A DNA stretch of 5,936 bases from Acidimicrobiia bacterium (GTDB lineage Bacteria; Actinomycetota; Acidimicrobiia; Acidimicrobiales; SZUA-35), in the NCBI GenBank assembly GCA_029857855.1, contig JAOUGG010000190.1, positions 1 through 5,936 on the forward strand, given 5' to 3'. The notes under the pieces were generated by a model. It was not told where the DNA came from and ran no database searches. It saw only the letters and a program-made list of their open reading frames with translations. Positions within the stretch are counted from its first letter, which is position 1. Every line of letters begins with the position of its first letter. Of the stretch, positions 1 through 5,547 are shown piece by piece. The position numbers were made by a program, and so were the translations under genes.

Positions 1-429
1 GAACGTACTGAATCCGTTGGCCCTGGCCGCGGCGGCCAGATACTCGAGAAGCAGGGTGGCCAGGCCACGACCGTGGTTCGCGTCGTCGACGAAGAACGCG
101 ACCTCGGCCACCGCCTCGGGCAGGCTGCCGTGTTCGTAGCGGGCGATCGCCACGAGTTGACCGCCGTCGAAAACGACGAACGCCATGCGGTTCCGGTAGT
201 CGACCTGGGTGAAGAAGTCGAGCTCGTCGTCACTCAACTCGGGTCGGTGACGGAAGAAGCGGAAGTAGATGCTTTCCGACGACTGGCGGCTGTGGAAGTC
301 GACGAGGGCCTCCCGATCCGCTGGTCGGATGGGACGAACTTCGACCGTCTCGCCGTCGGCGAGCACGGCGTGGGTCTCCCACTCCCGGGGATAGGCGGCG
401 ATCAAGTCGTCGGGGTCGGCTCCGGCCAT
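1..429 (-). CDS. GNAT-family acetyltransferase domain, N-terminal part (probably Pat-like GNAT/acyl-CoA synthetase fusion), truncated by window edge
   Basis: The first 143 residues of a protein that runs off the left edge. Residues about 28-143 form a GNAT acyl-CoA-dependent N-acetyltransferase domain: an early strand and helix containing VRPIRPADREALVDFH, the stretch SSESIYFRFF, and the acetyl-CoA pyrophosphate loop VDDANHGRGLATLLLEYL (about 114-131), with HGRGLA standing in for the usual Q/RxxGxG/A. The opening AAYPREWE followed by ADGETVEVRPIRP is typical of the large actinobacterial proteins in which a GNAT domain precedes an NDP-forming acyl-CoA synthetase-like region. Those proteins (for example Streptomyces PatA) acetylate lysines, including those of acyl-CoA synthetases. 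The fusion cannot be confirmed because the C-terminal part is outside the window; a stand-alone GNAT enzyme remains possible. The ATG start is supported by AGGA six nt upstream. That AGGA overlaps the TAG stop of the upstream PBP gene, and only 8 nt separate the genes, so co-transcription and translational coupling are likely. Confidence 0.8.
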   Translation of the reverse strand, partial: MAGADPDDLIAAYPREWETHAVLADGETVEVRPIRPADREALVDFHSRQSSESIYFRFFRHRPELSDDELDFFTQVDYRNRMAFVVFDGGQLVAIARYEHGSLPEAVAEVAFFVDDANHGRGLATLLLEYLAAAARANGFSTF

Positions 430-437
430 GAGGCGTC

Positions 438-2531
438 CTAGCCCTGCTCGGCGGCTTTGCGGAGAAAGTCCGCCGCGATCGGGGCCGCCACCGACCCGCC
501 GAACCCTCCACCGTCGACGACCACGGCGAAGGCGACGTCGCCCTGATAGCCGATGAACCAAGCGTGGGTGGGCGGCGGATCACCGGACCCGAACTCGGCG
601 GTTCCCGTCTTGCCGTGGACCTGACCTCCGGGAACCCCTTTCAATGCCTGCCCGGTGCCGTAGTCGACCACGGCTCCCATCATCTCCTGGAGAGCGGCGA
701 TTGCCGCCGGATCGAGGGCCTGGGCGCCGTCGGCACCGGAGCCCGCTCCAACGACGAGCGTCGGCGGGTGGTAGGTGCCGTCGGCCACTGCCGCCGCCAT
801 CACGGCCATGCTGAGCGGGCTGACCAGCACCTGTCCCTGGCCGAAGGACGTGGCGGCTCGATCGACCGCCGAATCTCGTACCGGCACCGAGCCGGAGAAC
901 GCCGTGGTGCCGAGCCGGTACTCGGCTCCGACACCCAGGCTCCGCGCCACCCGGGGCGGCGTCGCGCCGTCCATCGCCGTGCCGAGCTCGACGAACGACG
1001 TATTGCACGAGTGGGCGAACGCGTCCCGCAGGGAGACGTTACCCCGGTCCTTGGTCTCGGAGTTCCGGAATTCCTTGCCGTCGACCACGATCGAGGCCGG
1101 ACAACCGGTCGGCTGGTCGACGGACGCACCCTGTTCGAGCGCGGCGTAGGCGGTGACCACCTTGAAGATCGATCCCGGGGGATACTTCCCGGTCAGCGCG
1201 TGGTTGTCCACCGCGGCCCCGGGGCCGTTGGCCACGGCCAGGACCTCCCCGGTGGACACCCGGACGGCGACCAGCGAGCTCGGCAGTCCGGTGGCCGCCA
1301 GAGCCCCCTCGGCGGCCGACTGGAACCGGTGGTCGATCGTCGTCTGCACGGCCTCGGGGGGTTGTGGCGCCGACAGGTGGACGATGTTGGCATCCGCGTC
1401 GGCCGGGATCTCCTGACCGGTGCGGTCACGCAACGGGAACCGTCGATCGATACGTATCCGGGAGCCTGGCAGCCCGGCGAGGCGCTCGTTGTAGGCGGCC
1501 TGCAGACCTGAACGGCCCACGATGTCGCCGACGGCGAAGTAGTCGGGCGACCGCTCCAGGATCTCGGCGGTGACCTCACCGGTCCAGCCAAGCAACGCTC
1601 GCCCGTAGCCGTCGTAGGGGGTGAGGGTCGCCGTCGTCTCGGTCAAAACCATTGCGGGCAACGCTGCGAGCCGGGGGGCCAGCGATTCGATGTCGGCCAC
1701 CCGCCGGGACGCAACCGGGGTGACGGCATCGGACGGCGAGCGCCGCAGGCGGTTGGCGAGGTCGGACCCATCGATGCCGAGCAACTCGGCCAGGCGGATC
1801 GACAACTCGTCGATCGAGGCGACGTCTCTGGTGACGACGCCGACCTCGACGACGGGCCGCTCCCCCACCAGCTCGAAGCCACCGGCTCCGAGGATCGGGG
1901 CGCGAGGCGACGTGATCCGCTCACGAACGAACACGTCGCCGGGGGTCAGCCCGGCGTGCAGCACTGCGGGGTCCCAGTCGATCTGCCACTCCGGCCCGAC
2001 CCGCGCGAGCCGCAACTCGCCCTGGGTGGCGAAGACCGTGCCGTCCGACAACGTCCACGCCAGATCGACCGGACCGATGGCTCGGAGGTCGCCGTCGGGG
2101 ACAAGCGATCCGACCGAGGCGGCCAGGGTGAACTCGCCGAGCCCCTCGGTGATCCGGACGAACTCGGCCGCCACATCCGATGGGCGCTCGTAGGCGAACG
2201 GCTGGTTGCCGATCGTCTGCGAACTCAGGGCCTCGGCCACGGCAGACGCCCGTTCACGAACGGTGGACGCCGGAGCGTCAACCGGCTGCTCGACGACTTC
2301 ACCGATCGTCACCGCGCCGGCACCGTCGGCCGGCGCACTGTCGTCGGACGACAGAACCGTGCGCATCAGCACGACGAAGGCAACACCGGCCACGACGACA
2401 ACTGCCGCAAGGGCGACGACAAGCCGTGCCGCCGACCAATCGGCGTAGACCTCCCCGCCCTCCACCTCTCGGGTCCCGACGCCACGATGATCCAGGCCGG
2501 TTTCGTCGTCGGCGATGCGCACCCTGCACAT
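438..2531 (-). CDS. Class B penicillin-binding protein (D,D-transpeptidase) with MecA_N/NTF2-like domain
   Basis: A membrane-anchored peptidoglycan transpeptidase that cross-links cell-wall stem peptides outside the membrane; 697 aa from this start. A single membrane segment lies at about 35-56 (RLVVALAAVVVVAGVAFVV). An NTF2-like MecA_N domain follows at about 95-200, ending in WQIDWDPAVLHAGLTPGD. The PBP dimerisation domain at about 205-385 includes GRSGLQAAYNERLAG. The transpeptidase domain occupies about 417-694. All three active-site motifs are present: SIFK (nucleophile Ser454, Lys457), SCN (508-510) and KTG (641-643, in HGKTGTAE). There is no glycosyltransferase domain, hence class B. 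The architecture resembles mycobacterial Rv2864c-type PBPs, but here the anchor is a plain membrane helix with no lipobox. The start is uncertain. ATG 2531 has no good ribosome-binding site. In-frame GTG 2522 lies 7 nt after a TAGCAT -10-like hexamer (possible leaderless start), and GTG 2465 has GGGA 8 nt upstream. All keep the membrane segment. The longer frame opening at 2675 would overlap the divergent gene and is unlikely. Confidence 0.93.
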   Translation of the reverse strand: MCRVRIADDETGLDHRGVGTREVEGGEVYADWSAARLVVALAAVVVVAGVAFVVLMRTVLSSDDSAPADGAGAVTIGEVVEQPVDAPASTVRERASAVAEALSSQTIGNQPFAYERPSDVAAEFVRITEGLGEFTLAASVGSLVPDGDLRAIGPVDLAWTLSDGTVFATQGELRLARVGPEWQIDWDPAVLHAGLTPGDVFVRERITSPRAPILGAGGFELVGERPVVEVGVVTRDVASIDELSIRLAELLGIDGSDLANRLRRSPSDAVTPVASRRVADIESLAPRLAALPAMVLTETTATLTPYDGYGRALLGWTGEVTAEILERSPDYFAVGDIVGRSGLQAAYNERLAGLPGSRIRIDRRFPLRDRTGQEIPADADANIVHLSAPQPPEAVQTTIDHRFQSAAEGALAATGLPSSLVAVRVSTGEVLAVANGPGAAVDNHALTGKYPPGSIFKVVTAYAALEQGASVDQPTGCPASIVVDGKEFRNSETKDRGNVSLRDAFAHSCNTSFVELGTAMDGATPPRVARSLGVGAEYRLGTTAFSGSVPVRDSAVDRAATSFGQGQVLVSPLSMAVMAAAVADGTYHPPTLVVGAGSGADGAQALDPAAIAALQEMMGAVVDYGTGQALKGVPGGQVHGKTGTAEFGSGDPPPTHAWFIGYQGDVAFAVVVDGGGFGGSVAAPIAADFLRKAAEQG

Positions 2532-2609
2532 GCTAGTTGCCCGTCGGCCGCCTCGTCCGCCGATCACGCCCGCGTTCGAGCGGCCTCGCCACATCGTTTG
2601 CCACCTACG
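2532..2609. promoter_or_regulatory. Divergent intergenic region with candidate promoters for the PBP and the small membrane protein
   Basis: About 78 nt separate the likely divergent starts, so promoters for both directions must lie here or just inside the genes. On the minus strand TAGCAT (2535-2530) resembles a -10 element and sits 7 nt before an in-frame GTG of the PBP gene. On the plus strand TACGAT (2606-2611) resembles a -10 element 10 nt before an in-frame GTG at 2622. Neither has a convincing -35 hexamer at 16-18 nt. Neither gene has a good ribosome-binding site near its first start, which would suit leaderless transcripts. The assignment rests on short matches only. Confidence 0.25.
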
Positions 2610-3092
2610 ATGGACCGCATCGTGACGTCCGAGACCGCACGCGCTCCTGCGAGCGAAGACGAAATGGGCACCCACCCGTCCCGCCTGGTCAGGCCATTTG
2701 TGCTCGCTGCCCCGCTGATGATCCTGGTCCTACTCCCGGCCCTGCTCTACGGCCAACGATCACGAGACGTCGCCGCCGAGGCCGACCGGGCTCTTGTCGA
2801 CTCCTTCGCCCCGACGGCCGACGACACGGCCGTGGCACTGGATCCCGAGATGCTCTGCGATCCGTCGAGCGCAGCCACGTTGACCACCACCTTCACCGAG
2901 ATCGACGTCGATGGCGACAATCACAAGTCGTCGGTGACCGGCCTGGGTTTCGACACCGTAACCGTCGATCTCAAGGGATGGATCGACGAGCCGTCCGGTC
3001 CCAACATGGACGACATCATCATCCGCCTGGAACGTTCGGGCGGCGGATGGTGTGTGGCCGACGTCAAGACGCTCGTCACCGAATCCGACTGA
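2610..3092 (+). CDS. Small single-pass membrane protein of unknown function
   Basis: I do not recognise this gene's family. From ATG 2610 it encodes 160 aa. In-frame GTG 2622 (156 aa) and ATG 2664 (142 aa, beginning MGTHPSRLVRPF) are alternatives. ATG 2664 places the hydrophobic segment FVLAAPLMILVLLPALLYG close to the N-terminus, as is usual for a signal anchor, but none of the starts has a strong ribosome-binding site. After the membrane segment come an acidic, alanine-rich stalk and a compact domain of about 90 residues that contains two cysteines, in EMLCDPSS and GGGWCVADVK. They could form a disulfide outside the membrane. Alternating polar/hydrophobic stretches (TVDLKGWIDE, DIIIRLERSGGGWCVADV) look like beta strands and faintly recall the end of NTF2-like folds; this is inference. 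No lipobox is present. It is transcribed divergently from the PBP gene and convergently with the fasciclin gene, so it is probably monocistronic. Confidence 0.72.
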   Translation: MDRIVTSETARAPASEDEMGTHPSRLVRPFVLAAPLMILVLLPALLYGQRSRDVAAEADRALVDSFAPTADDTAVALDPEMLCDPSSAATLTTTFTEIDVDGDNHKSSVTGLGFDTVTVDLKGWIDEPSGPNMDDIIIRLERSGGGWCVADVKTLVTESD

Positions 3093-3096
3093 CGGA

Positions 3097-3168
3097 TTCC
3101 GGCACACCTCCCGGTTCCCGGTTCGGGTGCCGGGACTGAGAGGTTCCCGACACCCGAGATCTCGGGTT
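3097..3168. terminator. Bidirectional hairpin cluster between convergent genes
   Basis: The region between the plus-strand stop (3092) and the minus-strand stop (3177) is packed with inverted repeats. Hairpin 1 pairs 3097-3105 (TTCCGGCAC) with 3127-3135 (GTGCCGGGA). Hairpin 2 pairs 3122-3135 with 3145-3158, with one mismatch, one G-T wobble and a 9-nt loop. Hairpin 3 is the perfect palindrome ACCCGAGATCTCGGGT at 3152-3167. The three share bases and so compete. Because the elements are symmetric they can fold in both transcripts. U-tracts are weak (GGGTTTG on plus), so this is either a GC-rich intrinsic terminator or a stabilising 3' end rather than a textbook terminator. Confidence 0.65.
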
Positions 3169-3176
3169 TGTGGTGA

Positions 3177-3773
3177 TCAGCCCTCCGGCGGCAGGAGAAC
3201 GGTGTCGATGACGTGGATCACGCCGTTGCTGGCCTCGACATCGACTGCCGTGACCGTTGCGTCGTTCACCATGACGGTGTCACCATCGACCGAGATCATG
3301 ACCTCGGCACCGTTGACGGTGGCCACCGACTGACCGTCGAGCGTTACGACCTCACTCGACGGCACCTCACCGGCGACGACGTGGTAGGTCAGGATCGATT
3401 CGAGGGTCGCCGTGTCGGCCAGAAGCTCCTCGGCGGTGAGTCCGAACGAATCGAGGGCTGCGGCGAAGGCGTCGTCGGTCGGGGCGAAGACCGTGAAGGG
3501 TCCTTCACCGCTCAGCGTGGTGTCGAGACCGGCAGCCTGCACGGCGGCCACGAGGGTGGTGAAGTTGCCGTTGGCCACGGCGACGTCCACGATGGTGCCG
3601 GGTTCGGCCATGGCGTCCTCCTCCTCCATGGCATCTTCGATCGTCGTGTCGGTCGACTCATCTTCGACCGTCGTGTCGGTCGACTCGGCCGCTGTGGAGT
3701 CATCGCCGCAGGATGCAGCGACCAAGCGTCAGCGCGAAGAGCGCGGCAAATACGAAAGCAACTTCTTATTCAT
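3177..3773 (-). CDS. Fasciclin (FAS1) domain lipoprotein; signal peptide interrupted by two compensating single-base shifts
   Basis: A predicted secreted, lipid-anchored FAS1-domain protein, a fold associated with adhesion or extracellular binding. The FAS1 domain spans about residues 59-195, with the H1 motif [11 protein letters not shown] (about 93-103), YHVV (about 130-133) and the H2 motif [13 protein letters not shown] (about 183-195). An acidic Thr/Glu/Asp linker precedes it. ATG 3773 has an excellent ribosome-binding site (GGAGAG, 6 nt upstream) and is in frame with the FAS1 domain, but the frame hits TGA at 3731-3729. If one T is restored in the TTT run (3757-3755) and one G removed at 3723-3722, the text reads MNKKLL, F, then [10 protein letters not shown], then VAASCGDD. 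That is a proper lipoprotein signal peptide with Cys22 as the lipidation site and a total of 198 aa. As deposited, only the part from 3725 (a TTG) is continuously open (182 codons), and it lacks a signal peptide. Either two indel sequencing errors or a real compensated frameshift would explain this. Confidence 0.85.
3632..3685. repeat. 27-bp direct tandem duplication (two copies) in the fasciclin linker
   Basis: Copies at 3632-3658 and 3659-3685 differ at one position (T3641 versus C3668). Being 27 bp, the duplication keeps frame and encodes two 9-residue units of the type ESTDTTVED / ESTDTTIED between the lipidation site and the FAS1 domain. It lengthens a flexible acidic spacer. The single difference suggests a fairly recent duplication. 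Confidence 0.9.
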
Positions 3774-3782
3774 GGTTCTCTC
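3774..3782 (-). promoter_or_regulatory. Ribosome-binding site deciding the fasciclin start
   Basis: Read on the minus strand, GGAGAGAGAACC immediately precedes the ATG at 3773. The purine-rich GGAGAG core is 6 nt from the start codon. This is among the best ribosome-binding sites in the window. It shows that translation is meant to start at 3773 and not at the TTG at 3725, which has no comparable site. Confidence 0.8.
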
Positions 3783-3803
3783 TCCAGTGGTGGTTTCAAG
3801 GGC

Positions 3804-3817
3804 ACGGCGATTGCCGT
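3804..3817. repeat. Small inverted repeat in the fasciclin upstream region
   Basis: ACGGC at 3804-3808 pairs with GCCGT at 3813-3817 around a 4-nt loop, about 30 nt upstream of the fasciclin start codon. It could be an operator or a small 5' leader hairpin. A 5-bp stem can arise by chance in DNA this rich in GC. I find no convincing -35/-10 pair in the 147 nt upstream of the gene. Confidence 0.25.
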
Positions 3818-3891
3818 CACTCTCCACTCCGAACTGTTGAGACGACCGGATGCAATCCCCGCCGTGACTGCTGCCACAGCCGAGAACGGGT

Positions 3892-3909
3892 GCCGCCGTG
3901 AGCGGCGGC
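3892..3909 (-). terminator. GC-rich hairpin after the MttB-family gene
   Basis: GCCGCCG (3892-3898) and CGGCGGC (3903-3909) form a 7-bp all-GC stem with a TGAG loop (CTCA on the minus strand). It begins 11 nt beyond the minus-strand stop codon at 3921-3923. The position is right for a terminator of the methyltransferase transcript, separating it from the downstream fasciclin gene. No U-tract follows, so termination efficiency is uncertain. Confidence 0.5.
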
Positions 3910-3920
3910 TTCGACTCGGG

Positions 3921-5453
3921 TCAGCGACGCAAGGGCGGCAGGCGGATATCGAACGTCTCCCGTATCTGCTGCTCCGCCTCGGGTGTGAGGTGCGACGGCA
4001 CGTGATCGGCCAGGGTGGTCACCACACGTTCATGGGCCACGTCGACCACACTTCGGGCGCCGGCGTCGACCCAGTCGTCGGGGCTCAGCCGATTCCCGAC
4101 CTCCGGGTAGACGTACTCGCTCTGCATCATCGACAACGTCTGGCTGTGACCGAGAAAGTGGCCGGCCCCCCGCACCACGTCGGCGATCGTGGCCGACGAC
4201 AATGTCTCGGGCGTGACCTCGATACCGCGAACCGTGCGGTTGATGGCACCCAGCATGTCGTTGTCGATCACCATGGCCTCCAACGAGCACGCCATGAGAC
4301 TGGCCAGCATCCCGGCCGACTCGTAAACGAGGTTGGCCCCGGCGTTGGCGGCCAGGGTGACGGCGTTGCCCTTCTCGTGTCCGGCCTGGTTGTCGGGCTG
4401 TTTCGAGTCGGCCATACCGGCCGCCACCCCAGAGGGGAGACCCAGGTAGTTGGCCATCTGGGCCGCCGCGGCGTTGAGGACGGCCTCCTCCCCACTCCCC
4501 CCGCTCATCGCCCCGGTGCGCAGATCCGACACGAAGGGCCACAGTCCCATGATGCACGGATGGCCGGGCGACAGCAGATTGACACACGTCAGCCCGGCCA
4601 GGCACTCGGCCAGCGCCTGGGCCAGCGAACCGGCCAACGCCGCCGGCGAAGTGGCCCCGGCCTGTCCGGCGGAGAGCAGGTTGATGGGAATCCCGGCCCG
4701 GACCTGCTCGGCCAGACAGAGGGCCGAGTCGTGGGCGAACCGCAGCGGCGGCACGACGAACGTGTTGTTGGCGATCATGAACGGACGGCGGCGGAACTCG
4801 CCTTCGCCCCCGAGTGCGATGTCGTACATCGCCGCCACCTCGTGCACGTGCTCGGGCTCGAAGAACGACGTGCCCTGCGGTTTCGACGTTCCGGCCATGG
4901 TGGCGAAGGCCGTGTTCACGTCGACCAGGCGCGAGGTCTCCATGTCACGGGCCACGACGGTGCGGACGAACACGTGAATGTGATCGAGCGTGTCGGCCAA
5001 CCGGGCGGTGTTGTAGCAGTCGTTCAGCTCGCTGTGGCGGAATCGTTGGGTGTCGTGATCCAGCATGAGCACTGCGGCCCCGGCGGTGGCGAAGTGGACC
5101 CGGTCGCCGCCGAGCACCACACCGTCATCGGCGCCGAAGTGATGGACCGTGAACTCCTTTGCCGCAGAGGCGATGGCCTGCTGAACGAGCTCGCGGGGGA
5201 AACGAAGGCGGTCGTACTCATCGATGTGACCACCGGCGGCGGTGACCAGCGCCCGGAACTCGGGCGTGGCCTGCCCCATTCCCAGCTCCTCGAGCAGACC
5301 GAGGGAGGCGTCGAACACGGCCGCACACTGGCCCTCGGTCAGCGGTTTGAACCGGCCGCCGCTCATGCCGGGGTGGACCGCCCGGGCGTCGGCCTCGAGC
5401 GGGGACTGGCGGAGCGCAACCCGGGCCGCCCGTCCCCCCGATCGGCGGCTCAC
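3921..5453 (-). CDS. MttB-superfamily (trimethylamine/glycine betaine:corrinoid) methyltransferase, non-pyrrolysine
   Basis: A full-length (510 aa) cytosolic member of the MttB family (COG5598-type). Characterised members move a methyl group from trimethylamine or a quaternary amine to a corrinoid protein. The N-terminus SRRSGGRAAR then GGRFKPLT is typical of bacterial members. Family stretches include FATAGAAVLMLDHDT (about 121-135), DTLDHIHVFVRTVVARDM (about 155-171), GTSKPQGTSFFEPEH (about 188-202), SAGQAGATSPAALAGSLAQ (about 261-279), GMADSKQPDNQAGHEKG (about 346-362) and a C-terminal YVYPEVGNRLSPDDW. The frame contains no internal amber codon, so it belongs to the non-pyrrolysine branch (like MtgB of Desulfitobacterium), whose substrates are mostly unknown. 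GTG 5453 is chosen because AGGAAGG lies 7 nt upstream. The ATG at 5474 has a weaker site, and the open frame up to 5672 overlaps the upstream gene and has no family similarity. The adjacent dimethylglycine-dehydrogenase-like gene supports a role in methylated-amine breakdown. The exact substrate cannot be told. Confidence 0.9.
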   Translation of the reverse strand: MSRRSGGRAARVALRQSPLEADARAVHPGMSGGRFKPLTEGQCAAVFDASLGLLEELGMGQATPEFRALVTAAGGHIDEYDRLRFPRELVQQAIASAAKEFTVHHFGADDGVVLGGDRVHFATAGAAVLMLDHDTQRFRHSELNDCYNTARLADTLDHIHVFVRTVVARDMETSRLVDVNTAFATMAGTSKPQGTSFFEPEHVHEVAAMYDIALGGEGEFRRRPFMIANNTFVVPPLRFAHDSALCLAEQVRAGIPINLLSAGQAGATSPAALAGSLAQALAECLAGLTCVNLLSPGHPCIMGLWPFVSDLRTGAMSGGSGEEAVLNAAAAQMANYLGLPSGVAAGMADSKQPDNQAGHEKGNAVTLAANAGANLVYESAGMLASLMACSLEAMVIDNDMLGAINRTVRGIEVTPETLSSATIADVVRGAGHFLGHSQTLSMMQSEYVYPEVGNRLSPDDWVDAGARSVVDVAHERVVTTLADHVPSHLTPEAEQQIRETFDIRLPPLRR

Positions 5454-5467
5454 CGATTGACCTTCCT
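5454..5467 (-). promoter_or_regulatory. Ribosome-binding site deciding the MttB start
   Basis: On the minus strand AGGAAGG (5467-5461) followed by seven nt precedes GTG at 5453. The near-perfect Shine-Dalgarno match and spacing make the GTG the preferred start over the ATG 21 nt upstream, inside whose reading frame this site lies. Confidence 0.75.
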
Positions 5468-5497
5468 GGCCCATACGAACCGTCCGCAGCCGACGAT

Positions 5498-5537
5498 GTT
5501 TCGCCGGCGGCGAAACTCGGTTAGCCGGGCCTCCGGC
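5498..5537 (-). terminator. Two tandem hairpins between the oxidoreductase and MttB genes
   Basis: Read in the direction of transcription, the first hairpin pairs GCCGG with CCGGC (5537-5533 with 5528-5524, 4-nt loop). The second pairs GTTTCGCC with GGCGAAAC (5516-5509 with 5505-5498, 8 bp, 3-nt loop). They start about 10 nt past the stop of the upstream gene and end about 31 nt before the MttB ribosome-binding site. No U-run follows. They could terminate or attenuate transcription, or protect a processed mRNA end between the two genes. Confidence 0.45.
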
Positions 5538-5547
5538 ACGGCGGCGC

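Noticed and set aside
564..1511. A 315-codon plus-strand open frame opposite the PBP gene
   Set aside because: It is antisense to the transpeptidase domain with intact catalytic motifs, and its Arg/Gly-rich product has no family features.
2532..2675. A 48-residue N-terminal extension of the PBP
   Set aside because: The extension is Arg/Gly-rich with no signal features, would overlap the start of the divergent gene, and would remove the intergenic promoter space.
3723..3725. TTG at 3725 as the native start of the fasciclin protein
   Set aside because: It has no good ribosome-binding site, would leave only VAASC of the lipoprotein signal, and ignores the strong site and ATG at 3773 followed by a frame-shifted hydrophobic core.
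3729..3773. A regulatory leader peptide of 14 residues (start 3773, stop TGA 3731-3729) controlling the fasciclin gene
   Set aside because: The same bases give an ideal signal-peptide core in a shifted frame, and the lipobox region continues from it. A broken signal peptide is therefore the simpler reading.
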